64,000 nt of DNA, taken from the NCBI GenBank assembly GCA_050013835.1, contig JBEKEM010000009.1:1-64000 (forward strand), read 5' to 3'. This document shows, one piece after another, positions 1 through 9,608 of the stretch (positions within the stretch are counted from its first letter, which is position 1; each line of letters begins with the position of its first letter). The stretch is from Bog-793 sp050013835 (GTDB lineage Bacteria; Actinomycetota; Acidimicrobiia; Acidimicrobiales; Bog-793). Under the pieces are notes generated by a model that ran no database searches, was not told the origin of the DNA, and saw only the letters and a program-made list of their open reading frames with translations. The translations under genes were made by a program, and so were the position numbers.

Positions 1-201
1 GAGCGCGCGCATGATGGTGGAGACCTCCGCTGGTCGTCGGGTGGGGTAAGCACCCGACAGTCCAGTTGGGCCTTCACGGCGACCGGTGGATGGTCCCTTT
101 CAATCGCCTATCCGCGCGGCCTCTTAGTCCCTCTTTGCACCCGTGCCAGATGCAAACACGCAGGTTACTGCCTTGCCGATAAGGACCAACTCGACACCGA
201 C
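1..201. other. Left-edge non-coding stretch with two hairpins
   Basis: No convincing gene lies between the window edge and the serA stop codon. Two dyads are visible. One is a perfect 8-bp stem (36-43 with 51-58) around a 7-nt loop. The other is TTTGCA (135-140) pairing with TGCAAA (152-157). On the minus strand both lie downstream of serA, but neither is followed by a T-run, so they are not good intrinsic terminators. I recognise no RNA family here. Confidence 0.4.
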
Positions 202-1764
202 CTAGACCGTCGTCACCTGGTAGACGTCGAGGATCCCCGAGGCGCCTCGCAGCTTCTCCAGGATCTCGGCCGGCACGGTGCGTCCTGTCGCCAACACCAT
301 CAGGGCCGTCGTGCCCCCCGCGGTCTGGCCGACCGCCATGTTGGCGATGCTGATCCCGGCGTCGCCGAGCGCCGTGCCGACGAGGCCGATCATCCCCGGG
401 CGGTCGTCGTTGCGCACGACAAGCATCACGTCTGCCGGCGGCACCTCGACGGCGTGGGCGTCGACCTCGACGATGCGCGGCGCCCCGCCGAGGAGCGTGC
501 CGGAGATCGAGTGGCGCGACGAGCGGACGCTGACCACGCTCACCCGGTACGGCGAACTCGCCGTCTGGGTCTCGTGGACAACGAGCCCCCGCTCCTCGGC
601 GACCTGGCGCGCGTTCACGTACGAGACCGGCTCGTCGCTCACGGCGGCGAAGAGGCCCTTCAGGACCGAGAGCGCAAGGATGCTCACGTCCTCGCTGGCG
701 AGGATGCCTTGGCACTCGACCGTGAGCTCGTCGGGCAGCCCGCCCTCGAGCGAGGCCATGAAGCAGCCGAGGATCCCGGAGATGCCGAGGAACGGGCGGA
801 CCGTCTCGGAGACGGCTCCCGCCTCGACGTTCACGGCGAACGGCACGAAATCCCCCGCGAGCGCCAGCACGACCTGCTCGGCGATCTGCTCGCCCGCCTT
901 GTCCTGGGCCTCGTTCGTGCTCGCGCCGAGGTGCGGGGTAACGACGACCGAGGGGAGCGAGAAGAGCGGCGAGGCGGTCGTCGGCTCGGCGGCGAAGACG
1001 TCGATCGCCGCGCCGCCGACGCGCCCCTCGCGGATCGCCTCGGCGAGCGCCTCCTCGTCGATGATCCCGCCCCGGGCGGCGTTCACGATCCGCACGCCGG
1101 GCTTGGCCCGGGCAAGTAGCTCCCGCCCGAACAGCCCCACCGTCTCCGGGTTCTTGGGCAGGTGGATCGTGATGAAGTCGCTCCGGCTTACGAGGTCCTC
1201 GAGGCTGGTGAGCTCGACCCCCATCCGTTTGGCGCGCTCCGGGGCGACGTAGGGGTCGTGGGCGACGAGCAGCATCCCGAACCCCAGCGCCCGCTGCGCC
1301 ACGAGGGCACCGATCCGGCCGAGGCCGACAACGCCGAGCGTCTTGCCGTGCAGCTCCACGCCCTCCCACCGGGAACGCTCCCAGCGGCCGGCGATGAGGG
1401 CGGCGTGGGCCTGGGGGATGTTGCGCGCCTGGGCGAGCAGGAGGGCGATGGTCAGCTCCGCCGCCGAAAGGATGTTCGACTCGGGGGCGTTCACGACCAT
1501 CACCCCGCGCCGCGTCGCCTCGGCGACGTCGACGTTGTCGAGGCCGACACCGGCCCGACCGACGACGACGAGGTCGCGCCCGGCGGCGAGCACCCCGGCG
1601 TTGACTTTCGTCGCCGAGCGGATCACGAGGGCTTGTGCCCCGGGGATCACGGCAAGGAGCTCGTCGGGCGAGAGCCCGAGCCGGACGTCGACCTCGTGCC
1701 CGGCGGCGGTCATAGCGTCGAGTCCGCGTGCCGAGAGGGCTTCGGTGACGAGGATACGGCTCAT
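202..1764 (-). CDS. serA: D-3-phosphoglycerate dehydrogenase
   Basis: This cytosolic NAD-dependent enzyme oxidises 3-phosphoglycerate to 3-phosphohydroxypyruvate, the first step of serine synthesis. The 520-aa product is the long SerA form: catalytic and Rossmann domains, an intervening domain, and a C-terminal ACT domain (about 445-520) for serine feedback. The dinucleotide motif GLGRIG is at 147-152, and the catalytic triad appears as Arg231 (NAARGG), Glu260 (AAEP) and His278 (TPHLGAS). I chose the ATG at 1764 (MSRILV), preceded by GAGTGAGAAG. A GTG four codons upstream is the alternative. It follows the aminotransferase gene by 43 nt on the same strand, so the two are probably cotranscribed, with serC divergent. 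Confidence 0.95.
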   Translation of the reverse strand: MSRILVTEALSARGLDAMTAAGHEVDVRLGLSPDELLAVIPGAQALVIRSATKVNAGVLAAGRDLVVVGRAGVGLDNVDVAEATRRGVMVVNAPESNILSAAELTIALLLAQARNIPQAHAALIAGRWERSRWEGVELHGKTLGVVGLGRIGALVAQRALGFGMLLVAHDPYVAPERAKRMGVELTSLEDLVSRSDFITIHLPKNPETVGLFGRELLARAKPGVRIVNAARGGIIDEEALAEAIREGRVGGAAIDVFAAEPTTASPLFSLPSVVVTPHLGASTNEAQDKAGEQIAEQVVLALAGDFVPFAVNVEAGAVSETVRPFLGISGILGCFMASLEGGLPDELTVECQGILASEDVSILALSVLKGLFAAVSDEPVSYVNARQVAEERGLVVHETQTASSPYRVSVVSVRSSRHSISGTLLGGAPRIVEVDAHAVEVPPADVMLVVRNDDRPGMIGLVGTALGDAGISIANMAVGQTAGGTTALMVLATGRTVPAEILEKLRGASGILDVYQVTTV

Positions 1765-1807
1765 GGTTCTTCTCACTCCGTTGTCGTGGCCCGGGTCGGG
1801 CGGTCGG

Positions 1808-3088
1808 TCAGTCCTTCGACTCTCGCACCAGCGCGGCGAAGCGGCTGACGCCCTCCTCGAGGTCGTCGTCCGAGAGTGCGTAGGAGAAGCGGGCGTAGCC
1901 GGGGGCGCCGAAGGCCTCGCCCGGGACGAAGGCGACGTTCACCTCGTCGAGCACGATCTCGGCGAGCTCGAGGGTCGTCGCCGCCCGGCGCCCGCGCAGC
2001 TCGCGCCCGAGGACGCCGGCGAGCGACGGGAAAGCGTAGAAGGCCCCACGAGGGTTCGTGCAGGTCACACCGGGGATCTCGTTCAGCAAGCGGTGGATCG
2101 ACCGCCGGCGGCGCTCGAAGGCCGCGTGCATCGCCGCAACCGACGCGAGATCACCGGTGAGCGCGGCGAGCGCCGCCACCTGGGCGACGTTGTTCACATT
2201 CGAGGTCTCCTGGCTCTGCAGGTTCGTCGCTGCGGCGATGACCGGCTTCGGTCCAATCATCCAGCCGACCCGCCAGCCCGTCATGGCGAACGTCTTCGAG
2301 ACGCTGTTCAGGACGACGCAGCGTTCGGCGGCCTCCGGCGCGACGACCGGCAGCGAGAGCCGCTCGGCGCCGTCGTAGACGAGGTGCTCGTAGATCTCGT
2401 CGGTGACGACCCACCAGCCGCGCTCGGCGGCGAGGCGGCCGATCGCGGCCATGGCCGGCCTCGGGTAGACAGTCCCGGACGGGTTCGCCGGCGAGTTGAA
2501 GAGCAGGACCTTGGTGCGCGGGGTCGCCCGCGACGCCAGCGCCTCGGGCGTCGCCATGAAATCGGTCGTCTCGTCGGTCGGCACGAAGACCGGCACCCCG
2601 GCCGCCAGCTGCACCGACTCGGGGTACGTCGTCCAGTACGGGGCGATGACGAGGACCTCGTCGCCCGGGTCGAGGAGGGTCGCGAACGCGTTCGCCAGGG
2701 CGTGCTTGGCGCCGTTCGTGACGAGCACCTGGGCTGGCGTGACCGAGAAGCCCGAATCCCGCAGGGTCTTGTTCGCGATCGCCTCGCGCAACGCCGGCAG
2801 GCCTGCGGTCGGCGAGTAGTGGTGACACTTCGGGTCCCGGCAGGCGGCGACGCCGGCCTCGACGATGGCGGGGGGGGTCGGGAAGTCGGGCTCGCCAGCG
2901 CCGAAGCTGATGACGTCGACACCCGCCTCTTGCAGGGCCTTCGCCTTGGCATCGATCGCCAGCGTGGCCGAGGCCTCGACGCCGCCGATCCGCCGGGAAA
3001 CGCCCGACTGGTTGCCCCCGGCGGCGTCGGCGGGGGCAACCGGGCTGATTCCCGGCGCAAACTGGGGATCGGCGCTCATAGCTGTCAT
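1808..3088 (-). CDS. Class I PLP aminotransferase (aspartate aminotransferase type)
   Basis: The 426-aa fold-type I aminotransferase most resembles aspartate aminotransferase of the Ib group, which moves amino groups between aspartate or glutamate and 2-oxoacids. The PLP lysine is Lys265 in SVSKTFAMTGWR, and the cofactor-binding NP.G motif (about 198-205) and D230/Y233 are present. I set the start at the ATG at 3088. No Shine-Dalgarno is visible, but a promoter-like pair ends 8 nt upstream, which fits a leaderless transcript. The ATG at 3079 is an alternative. Its position between serA and the divergent serC suggests a role in serine or aspartate-family metabolism. The exact substrate cannot be read from sequence. 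Confidence 0.88.
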   Translation of the reverse strand: MTAMSADPQFAPGISPVAPADAAGGNQSGVSRRIGGVEASATLAIDAKAKALQEAGVDVISFGAGEPDFPTPPAIVEAGVAACRDPKCHHYSPTAGLPALREAIANKTLRDSGFSVTPAQVLVTNGAKHALANAFATLLDPGDEVLVIAPYWTTYPESVQLAAGVPVFVPTDETTDFMATPEALASRATPRTKVLLFNSPANPSGTVYPRPAMAAIGRLAAERGWWVVTDEIYEHLVYDGAERLSLPVVAPEAAERCVVLNSVSKTFAMTGWRVGWMIGPKPVIAAATNLQSQETSNVNNVAQVAALAALTGDLASVAAMHAAFERRRRSIHRLLNEIPGVTCTNPRGAFYAFPSLAGVLGRELRGRRAATTLELAEIVLDEVNVAFVPGEAFGAPGYARFSYALSDDDLEEGVSRFAALVRESKD

Positions 3089-3096
3089 GCTTGCAC

Positions 3097-3125
3097 AGTC
3101 TGCTGCAAAGCGGGACCTCCGCCAA
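3097..3125 (-). promoter_or_regulatory. Candidate leaderless promoter of the aminotransferase-serA pair
   Basis: On the minus strand a -35-like TTGGCG (3120-3125) and a -10-like CAGACT (3097-3102) are 17 bp apart. The -10 ends 8 nt before the ATG at 3088, so transcription would begin at or next to the start codon. The 66-bp gap to serC must also hold the serC promoter. Confidence 0.35.
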
Positions 3126-3154
3126 AAGCGGACCATTCGCAAAGGAGAGATGAC

Positions 3155-4285
3155 GTGTCCACGCCCGAGATCCCGAGGCCGCTGCTCCCATCCGACGGGC
3201 GTTTCGGCTCGGGACCGTCCAAGGTCCGCCCCGAGGCGCTCGCCTCGCTCGTCGACGTCGCGCCGGTCTACCTCGGGACCTCGCACCGGCGCCCCGGCGT
3301 GCGCGACGTCGTCGCACGGGTGCGGTCGGGGCTCGCGACCCTCTTCGACGCCCCCGACGGCTACGAGATCGTGCTCGGCAACGGTGGCACGACGGCGTTC
3401 TTCGACGTGGCGACGTTCTGCCTGATCGAGGAGCGGAGCCAGCACTGCTCCTTCGGCGACTTCTCCGCCCGCTTCACCGCCGCCGTGCAGGCCGCCCCCC
3501 ACCTCGCCGCGCCCGAGATCCTCTCCGCCGAGCCCGGGACGCGCCCCGACCCCGTCGCCAACGACGCCGTCGACACCTACGCCCTCACCCACAATGAGAC
3601 GTCGACCGGCGTCGCGATGCCCGTCATCCGCCCCCGCCACGGCGACGGGCGCGCCGCCGCCGGGCTCGTGATCGTCGACGCGACCTCGGCCGCCGGCTGC
3701 CTGCCCGTGGACCTGGGCGAGTGCGACGCCTACTACTTCGCGCCCCAGAAGGGGTTCGCCTCCGAGGGCGGGCTGTGGCTCGCGGTGTGCTCCCCCGCCG
3801 CCCTCGAACGCAGCGCGCGGCTCGCCGCCGCCGGGCGCTGGATGCCGCCGTTCCTCGACCTGAACCTCGCCGCCGAGAACTCCCGGCTCAACCAGACGTA
3901 CAACACGCCGGCGCTCGCCACGCTCTGGCTGCTCGCCCAGCAGGTCGAATGGATGAACGCCGAGGGGGGCCTCGCCTGGGCGGTGGCGCGCTGCGACACC
4001 TCGGCCGACACGATCTACGGCTGGGCGGAGAAGGCGGACTACGCGACGCCCTTCGTCGCCGACCCCGCCGAGCGCAGCCACTCGGTCGCGACGATCGACT
4101 TCGCCGACGGCGTCGACGCGGCGCTGGTCGCCAAGACCCTGCGCGCCAACGGCATCGTCGACGTCGAGCCCTACCGCAAGCTCGGCCGCAACCAACTGCG
4201 GATCGCGATGTTCCCGGCCATCGAGCGCGCCGACCTCGAGGCTCTGACGGCGTGCATCGACTGGGTCGTCGGCGAGCTCGCCTGA
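3155..4285 (+). CDS. serC: Phosphoserine aminotransferase, actinobacterial type
   Basis: The enzyme transaminates 3-phosphohydroxypyruvate with glutamate to give O-phosphoserine, the second step of serine synthesis, and can also act in pyridoxal phosphate synthesis. The 376-aa class V aminotransferase has the actinobacterial N-terminal pattern LGTSHRRPGV, a GNGGTTAF phosphate-binding stretch and the PLP lysine at 199 (FAPQKGFASEGG). The GTG at 3155 is preceded by AAAGGAGAG. An ATG 5 nt upstream is out of frame. The gene diverges from the aminotransferase-serA pair and converges on ilvC with only 9 bp between the stop codons. Confidence 0.94.
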   Translation: MSTPEIPRPLLPSDGRFGSGPSKVRPEALASLVDVAPVYLGTSHRRPGVRDVVARVRSGLATLFDAPDGYEIVLGNGGTTAFFDVATFCLIEERSQHCSFGDFSARFTAAVQAAPHLAAPEILSAEPGTRPDPVANDAVDTYALTHNETSTGVAMPVIRPRHGDGRAAAGLVIVDATSAAGCLPVDLGECDAYYFAPQKGFASEGGLWLAVCSPAALERSARLAAAGRWMPPFLDLNLAAENSRLNQTYNTPALATLWLLAQQVEWMNAEGGLAWAVARCDTSADTIYGWAEKADYATPFVADPAERSHSVATIDFADGVDAALVAKTLRANGIVDVEPYRKLGRNQLRIAMFPAIERADLEALTACIDWVVGELA

Positions 4286-4294
4286 GCGGTCCGG

Positions 4295-5320
<1,026 letters not shown>

Positions 5321-5344
5321 GCCGTCCTTCCCTCGCTAGGTGGT

Positions 5345-5389
5345 GGCGCCGTGTCCGGTGCGCGTCGACGACGTGGCCGTGACGGCGCC
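5345..5389 (-). other. Long-range inverted repeat between ilvN and ilvC
   Basis: GGCGCCGT (5345-5352) and ACGGCGCC (5382-5389) are perfect 8-bp complements spanning most of the ilvN-ilvC gap. In the mRNA this would form a hairpin with a 29-nt loop just ahead of the ilvC ribosome binding site. It lacks a U-tract. Possible roles are mRNA processing or stability, but this is inference. Confidence 0.35.
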
Positions 5390-5391
5390 CC

Positions 5392-5910
5392 TCAAGTCGA
5401 CGGGCTCAGTGTAGGAAGTCCGATCCTCCCGGTGCGCTGGATCTCGACGATGCCGTAGCGCTCCAGTCCGGCCTCGAAATCATCGAGCGACTCGCTGTCG
5501 CCGACGAGCATGATCATCGTCGCCTCGGCGCTCTCCTCGAGGACGGTGGCGCCGAAACGCCCGATCAGCTCCCCCAGACCCTTCCCGCCGGCCCGGGGGA
5601 CCCCGACGGTCACGAGCAGAAGCTCCGCCTCGCGGGCGTCGCCCGGGTCGAGCTCGCTGATCTTCACGACGTTGATCAGCTTGGCGAGCTGCTCGACGAT
5701 CTGGCTGAGGGGCGCCGACTCGACGTCGACGACGATCGAGATTCGGCTGAACCGCTCGTCCTGGGTGGGCGCCACCGCCAGTGAGACGATGTTGAAGCCC
5801 CGCCGCGCGAACAGGCCCGCGACCCTGGCGAGCACCCCCGCCCGGTTCTCCACCCGCACCGAGAGCAGGTGGTAGCGGGGCTTCGAGTTGCCGTTCGTGC
5901 TCGCGCTCAT
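5392..5910 (-). CDS. ilvN: Acetolactate synthase regulatory (small) subunit
   Basis: The 172-aa regulatory subunit binds IlvB and confers valine feedback inhibition. It begins with an ACT domain (about 12-85; motif VRVENRAGVLARVAGLFARR) followed by the family C-terminal domain. The ATG at 5910 overlaps the ilvB stop in an ATGA arrangement, so translation is probably coupled and the subunits made in step. A short Ser/Asn/Lys-containing N-terminal extension precedes the ACT domain. Confidence 0.95.
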   Translation of the reverse strand: MSASTNGNSKPRYHLLSVRVENRAGVLARVAGLFARRGFNIVSLAVAPTQDERFSRISIVVDVESAPLSQIVEQLAKLINVVKISELDPGDAREAELLLVTVGVPRAGGKGLGELIGRFGATVLEESAEATMIMLVGDSESLDDFEAGLERYGIVEIQRTGRIGLPTLSPST

Positions 5911-7625
5911 CGGGCGGCCCCCGCCTGGCTCGGGTGGAGGACGATGTCGTCGTTCGACATCCCCGCCGGGACGATCGGGTAGACCTGCTCGGCGGCGTCC
6001 GTGCGGAAGTCGATGACGACCGACCGGTCGTCGATCTCGTTCGCCTTCTCGATCGCCGGCCGCACCTCCTCCGGGGCCGTGACCAGCAGCCCGACGCAGC
6101 CCATCGACTCGGCCCAGCCGACGTAGTCGGGGAGGTCGGGTGACAGGTACACCGAGGAGTAGCGCTCCTTGTAGAACATCTGCTGCCACTGGCGCACCAT
6201 GCCGAGGTACGAGTTGTTCAGGATGGCGATCTTCACGGGGATGTGCTCCATCGACATCGTGACGAGCTCCTGGGCGGTCATCTGGAAGCAACCGTCGCCG
6301 TCGATCGCCCAGACCATGCGGTCCGGCCGGCCGACCTTGGCGCCCATCGCCGCCGGAACGGCGAAGCCCATCGTGCCGAGGCCTCCGGAGTTGATCCAGG
6401 TGCGCGGGCGTTCGAATTGCCAAAACTGCGACGCCCACATCTGGTGCTGGCCGACCCCCGACACGAGGATCGTGTCGGGGGGTGTCGCGGCCCGCAACTG
6501 CTCCACGACGTACTGCGGCTTGATCGTCGAGCCATCGCCGGCGTCGTAGGTGTAGGGGAAACGAGTCCGCCATTCGGCGAGCTCGGCCGTCCAGGCGGCG
6601 AGCCGCCCGGCGTCCAGGGGCCCGCCCTCGGCCAGCGCCGCGACGAGCGCCTCGATGGCGAGGCGGCAGTCGGCGATGACGGCGACGTCGGGCCGGCGCA
6701 CCTTTCCGATCTCGGCGGGGTCGATGTCGACGTGGATGACGCGCGCCTCGGGCGCGAACGCCGCCACCTTGCCCGTCACCCGGTCGTCGAAGCGTGCCCC
6801 GAGCGAGACGAGCAGGTCCGACTTCTGGATCGCCGTCACGGCCGTGTAACTCCCGTGCATGCCCGGCATGCCGAGGCAGAGCGGGCTGGAGTCGGGGAAG
6901 GCGCCCCGCGCCATCAGCGTCGTCACGACCGGGATCCCCGTCGCGGCCACGAGCTCAGCGAGCACCGGGCTCGCCTCCGCCTTGACGACGCCACCGCCCA
7001 CGTAGAAGACGGGCCGGCGGGCGTCCCGGATGAGCTCGGCGGCGCGGCGGATCGCCTCGGGGTCGGGCTCCATCGGCGGCCAGTACCCCGGCAGGTCGAC
7101 CCCGCCGGCCGGCTCCCACTCGATCCGCATGTTGGCGACATCTTTCGGGAAGTCGATCAGCACCGGGCCCGGGCGGCCGGTCGTCGCGATGTGGAACGCC
7201 TCAGCGACGATCCTGGATATCTCAGAGGCGTCTTTCACGAGGTAGTTGTGCTTCGTCACCCCCATCGTGACGCCGGTCGTGTCGACCTCCTGGAAGGCGT
7301 CCGTGCCGATGGCGCCGGCCGCAACCTGGCCGGCGACGACGACGAGCGGGACGGAGTCCATGTAGGCGTCGGCTACCGGCGTGACGATGTTCGTCGCCCC
7401 CGGGCCGCTCGTCACGATGGCGACTCCGGGACGCCCCGTCGCGTCGGCATAGCCCTCGGCGGCGTGACCGGCGCCCTGCTCGTGGCGGACGTGAATGTGC
7501 CGGATCGACGAGTCGAGGATCGGGTCGTAGACGGGGAGGATGGCGCCCCCCGGAATGCCGAAGGCGACCTCGACACCCTGCGCCTCGAGGCTCATAATCA
7601 GGGCCTGCGCTCCGGTCACTTCCAC
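5907..7625 (-). CDS. ilvB: Acetolactate synthase catalytic (large) subunit
   Basis: This ThDP-dependent enzyme condenses two pyruvates, or pyruvate and 2-oxobutyrate, in the first common step of branched-chain amino acid synthesis. The 572-aa protein shows the three-domain plan: N-terminal Pyr domain with catalytic Glu49 (HVRHEQGAGH), central FAD-binding-type domain, and C-terminal ThDP domain with GDGCFQMTAQEL and NNSYLGM. The start is a GTG preceded by GGGAGAG. It is the first structural gene behind the ilv leader peptide and terminator, and overlaps ilvN by 4 nt. Confidence 0.96.
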   Translation of the reverse strand: MEVTGAQALIMSLEAQGVEVAFGIPGGAILPVYDPILDSSIRHIHVRHEQGAGHAAEGYADATGRPGVAIVTSGPGATNIVTPVADAYMDSVPLVVVAGQVAAGAIGTDAFQEVDTTGVTMGVTKHNYLVKDASEISRIVAEAFHIATTGRPGPVLIDFPKDVANMRIEWEPAGGVDLPGYWPPMEPDPEAIRRAAELIRDARRPVFYVGGGVVKAEASPVLAELVAATGIPVVTTLMARGAFPDSSPLCLGMPGMHGSYTAVTAIQKSDLLVSLGARFDDRVTGKVAAFAPEARVIHVDIDPAEIGKVRRPDVAVIADCRLAIEALVAALAEGGPLDAGRLAAWTAELAEWRTRFPYTYDAGDGSTIKPQYVVEQLRAATPPDTILVSGVGQHQMWASQFWQFERPRTWINSGGLGTMGFAVPAAMGAKVGRPDRMVWAIDGDGCFQMTAQELVTMSMEHIPVKIAILNNSYLGMVRQWQQMFYKERYSSVYLSPDLPDYVGWAESMGCVGLLVTAPEEVRPAIEKANEIDDRSVVIDFRTDAAEQVYPIVPAGMSNDDIVLHPSQAGAAR

Positions 7626-7701
7626 TTTTCTCTCCCATCCAACGGGTGTTCGGTACCTGTCAACTGCAACTGATCGCTGCTGGATCGCCGCACGCCGGAT
7701 A

Positions 7702-7728
7702 CAAAACGACCTCCCTTGCGGGAGGTCG
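7702..7728 (-). terminator. ilvBNC attenuator terminator
   Basis: A perfect 9-bp stem (7707-7715 with 7720-7728) closes a GCAA tetraloop on the minus strand and is followed by TTTTG. It lies between the leader peptide stop (7760) and the ilvB start (7625), the place expected for a transcription attenuator. An upstream GCGCGC pair (7755-7760 and 7732-7737) could form a competing hairpin. I could not draw an unambiguous antiterminator by eye. Confidence 0.85.
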
Positions 7729-7759
7729 GGAGCGCGCTGACGGTCAGAGCCGCCGCGCG

Positions 7760-7807
7760 CTATTCAAGGACTACGAGGTTCGACGGGTTCCGCGGCGCCT
7801 TCATCAT
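7760..7807 (-). CDS. ilv leader peptide (15 aa)
   Basis: The reading frame encodes MMKAPRNPSNLVVLE. Four of the last five sense codons before the final Glu-stop are CUC, GUA, GUC and CUU, all branched-chain residues. A terminator with a T-run follows 32 nt later, then ilvB. Ribosome stalling at the Leu-Val-Val-Leu run when charged tRNAs are scarce would let transcription continue into ilvBNC. Leader-peptide attenuators of this kind are known for ilvB operons of Corynebacterium and Streptomyces. No Shine-Dalgarno is seen, and the promoter placement suggests the leader is translated from a leaderless transcript starting at the GTG (7810) or ATG (7807). Confidence 0.8.
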   Translation of the reverse strand: MMKAPRNPSNLVVLE

Positions 7808-7814
7808 CACGACG

Positions 7815-7843
7815 ATTCTGTCAGGTCCGCCAGGATTCGGCAA
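7815..7843 (-). promoter_or_regulatory. Candidate promoter of the ilv leader and ilvBNC
   Basis: The minus strand carries TTGCCG (7838-7843), a 17-bp spacer and CAGAAT (7815-7820), each matching the sigma-70-type consensus at four of six positions. The predicted start falls at about 7807-7810, on the first codon of the leader peptide. It sits in the 56-bp gap between the ilvD stop and the leader. Confidence 0.45.
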
Positions 7844-7863
7844 ACCACGGGCTTCGGCCGGGC

Positions 7864-9576
7864 TCACGGCGCCGTGACGGCGCCCCGTTCGGCCCCGGTG
7901 ACGAGCCGGGCGTACTTGGCGAGCACCCCGGACGTGTAGCGGGCGGGAGGCGGGCTCCACCCGGCACGCCGGCGCGCCAGCTCGTCGGCGGGAACCAGGA
8001 GATCGACCGAGCCTGTGGTGGCGTCGATCGACACCCGGTCTCCGTCGGCGACGAGCGCGATCGGCCCGCCGAGGGCGGCCTCGGGGGCGACGTGGCCGAT
8101 GCAGAAGCCCTGGGTCCCGCCCGAGAAGCGGCCGTCGGTGACGAGGGCGCAGTCCTTGTCGCGCCCGGCGCCCACGAGCGCGCCGGTGATCGAGAGCATC
8201 TCCCGCATCCCCGGACCACCCTGCGGACCCTCGTAGCGGATGACGAGGACCGTCCCGGGCTCGATCGAGCCCGAGAGGATCGCCCCCATCGCCGCCTCCT
8301 CGCCGTCGAAGACGCGGGCCGTGCCGGCGAAGCGGTCGATGTCGGCTCCGGCGATCTTCACCACGGCGCCCTCGGGGGCGAGGCTGCCGCGCAGCACGAC
8401 GATGCCGCGGGCGTGGATCGGCGAAGCGAACGGGTGCACGACCGTGCCGTCGGGGGCGGGGGGCTCGATCCGCGCGAGGTTCTCCGCCACCGTCCTCCCG
8501 GTCACCGTCAGGCAGTCCCCGTGGATCAGCCCCTCGTCGAGGAGGAGCTGCATCACGACGGGCACGCCCCCGATCCGGTCGAGGTCGACCATGTGGAACC
8601 TGCCGTGCGGCTTCATGTCCGCGAGGTGCGGCACGCGGGCACCGACCGTGTTGAAGTCGTCGAGACAGAGCCCGACCCCCGCCTCGTTGGCGATCGCCAA
8701 CAGGTGCAGTACGGCGTTCGTCGACCCGCCGAGCGCCATCGTCACGGCGATCGCGTTCTCGAAGGCCCGCTTCGTCATGATCTGGCGCGGCCGGATCTCC
8801 TTTTCCAAGAGCGTGAGCACGACGCGACCCGACTCGTAGGCGATGTCGTCACGGCGCCGGTCGACGGCGGGGGGCGTCGCCCCCGCCGGTAGCGCCATGC
8901 CGAGCGCCTCGGCGACCGCGGCCATCGTGTTAGCGGTGAACATCCCGGCACACGACCCCTCGGTCGGGCAGGCGTGGGCCTCGATCTCGTGGAGGGCCCG
9001 GTCGTCGATGTCGCCGCGGGCGTGCGCCCCGACCGCCTCGAAGACGCTCGTGATGTCGAGCGTGGCATCCCGCCAGTGCCCGGGCAGGATCGTGCCGGCG
9101 TAAACGAAGACCATCGGCAGGTCGAGACGGGCCGCCGCCATCAGCATCCCGGGGAGGGACTTGTCGCAGCCGGCGAGGCCGACGAAGGCGTCGAAGCGCT
9201 CGGCATGCATCATCGTCTCCACCGAGTCGGCGATCACCTCCCGGCTGACGAGCGAGGCCCGCATCCCCTCGTGGCCCATTGCGATCCCGTCCGAGACGGC
9301 GATCGTCACGAACTCGAACGGGAAGCCGCCGGCGTCGCGCACGCCCTGCTTGGCGCGTTGCGCCAGGCGCTTCAGGGGGAGGTTGCACGGCGTGACCTCG
9401 TTCCAGGTCGAGGCGATCCCGACCTGCGGGAGCCCGAAGTCGCCGTCGGTCATCCCGACGGCGCGCAGCATGGCCCGGGCGGCGGCGCGTCGCGGCCACT
9501 CCGTCACGTCCTGACTGCGGATCTTCAACGACGCGGCGGGTTCCGGCGGGGCTTCGGGGGTTTCAGGGGGGGCCAT
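7864..9576 (-). CDS. ilvD: Dihydroxyacid dehydratase
   Basis: This Fe-S dehydratase makes the 2-oxoacid precursors of valine, isoleucine and leucine. The 570-aa length is usual. Cluster cysteines appear at 64 (TPCNLP), 137 (GCDKSLPG) and 209 (CPTEGSCAGMF). D96, D138 and Lys139 are in the expected Mg2+ and carbamyl-lysine positions. The N-terminus begins with a Pro/Glu-rich stretch. The ATG at 9576 has no Shine-Dalgarno. A -10-like TAGTGT ends 6 nt upstream, so this may be another leaderless start. It is separated from ilvB by its own downstream promoter and attenuator. Confidence 0.96.
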   Translation of the reverse strand: MAPPETPEAPPEPAASLKIRSQDVTEWPRRAAARAMLRAVGMTDGDFGLPQVGIASTWNEVTPCNLPLKRLAQRAKQGVRDAGGFPFEFVTIAVSDGIAMGHEGMRASLVSREVIADSVETMMHAERFDAFVGLAGCDKSLPGMLMAAARLDLPMVFVYAGTILPGHWRDATLDITSVFEAVGAHARGDIDDRALHEIEAHACPTEGSCAGMFTANTMAAVAEALGMALPAGATPPAVDRRRDDIAYESGRVVLTLLEKEIRPRQIMTKRAFENAIAVTMALGGSTNAVLHLLAIANEAGVGLCLDDFNTVGARVPHLADMKPHGRFHMVDLDRIGGVPVVMQLLLDEGLIHGDCLTVTGRTVAENLARIEPPAPDGTVVHPFASPIHARGIVVLRGSLAPEGAVVKIAGADIDRFAGTARVFDGEEAAMGAILSGSIEPGTVLVIRYEGPQGGPGMREMLSITGALVGAGRDKDCALVTDGRFSGGTQGFCIGHVAPEAALGGPIALVADGDRVSIDATTGSVDLLVPADELARRRAGWSPPPARYTSGVLAKYARLVTGAERGAVTAP

Positions 9577-9608
9577 CGCGCCACACTAGGCAGGCGCGCC
9601 CGTCCGAG

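Noticed and set aside
36..58. Perfect hairpin at the left edge as a serA terminator or RNA gene
   Set aside because: No T-run on either strand and no match to a known RNA family; too little context at the window edge.
74..1369. Long minus-strand frame rich in Arg/Gly/Ala over serA
   Set aside because: It is an out-of-frame shadow of serA: low-complexity composition typical of high-GC antisense or offset frames and no family motif.
1343..3154. Upstream extension of the serC frame giving a ~980-aa protein
   Set aside because: The added part is antisense to serA and the aminotransferase gene and unlike any protein. A GTG with a strong ribosome binding site at 3155 gives a normal-length SerC.
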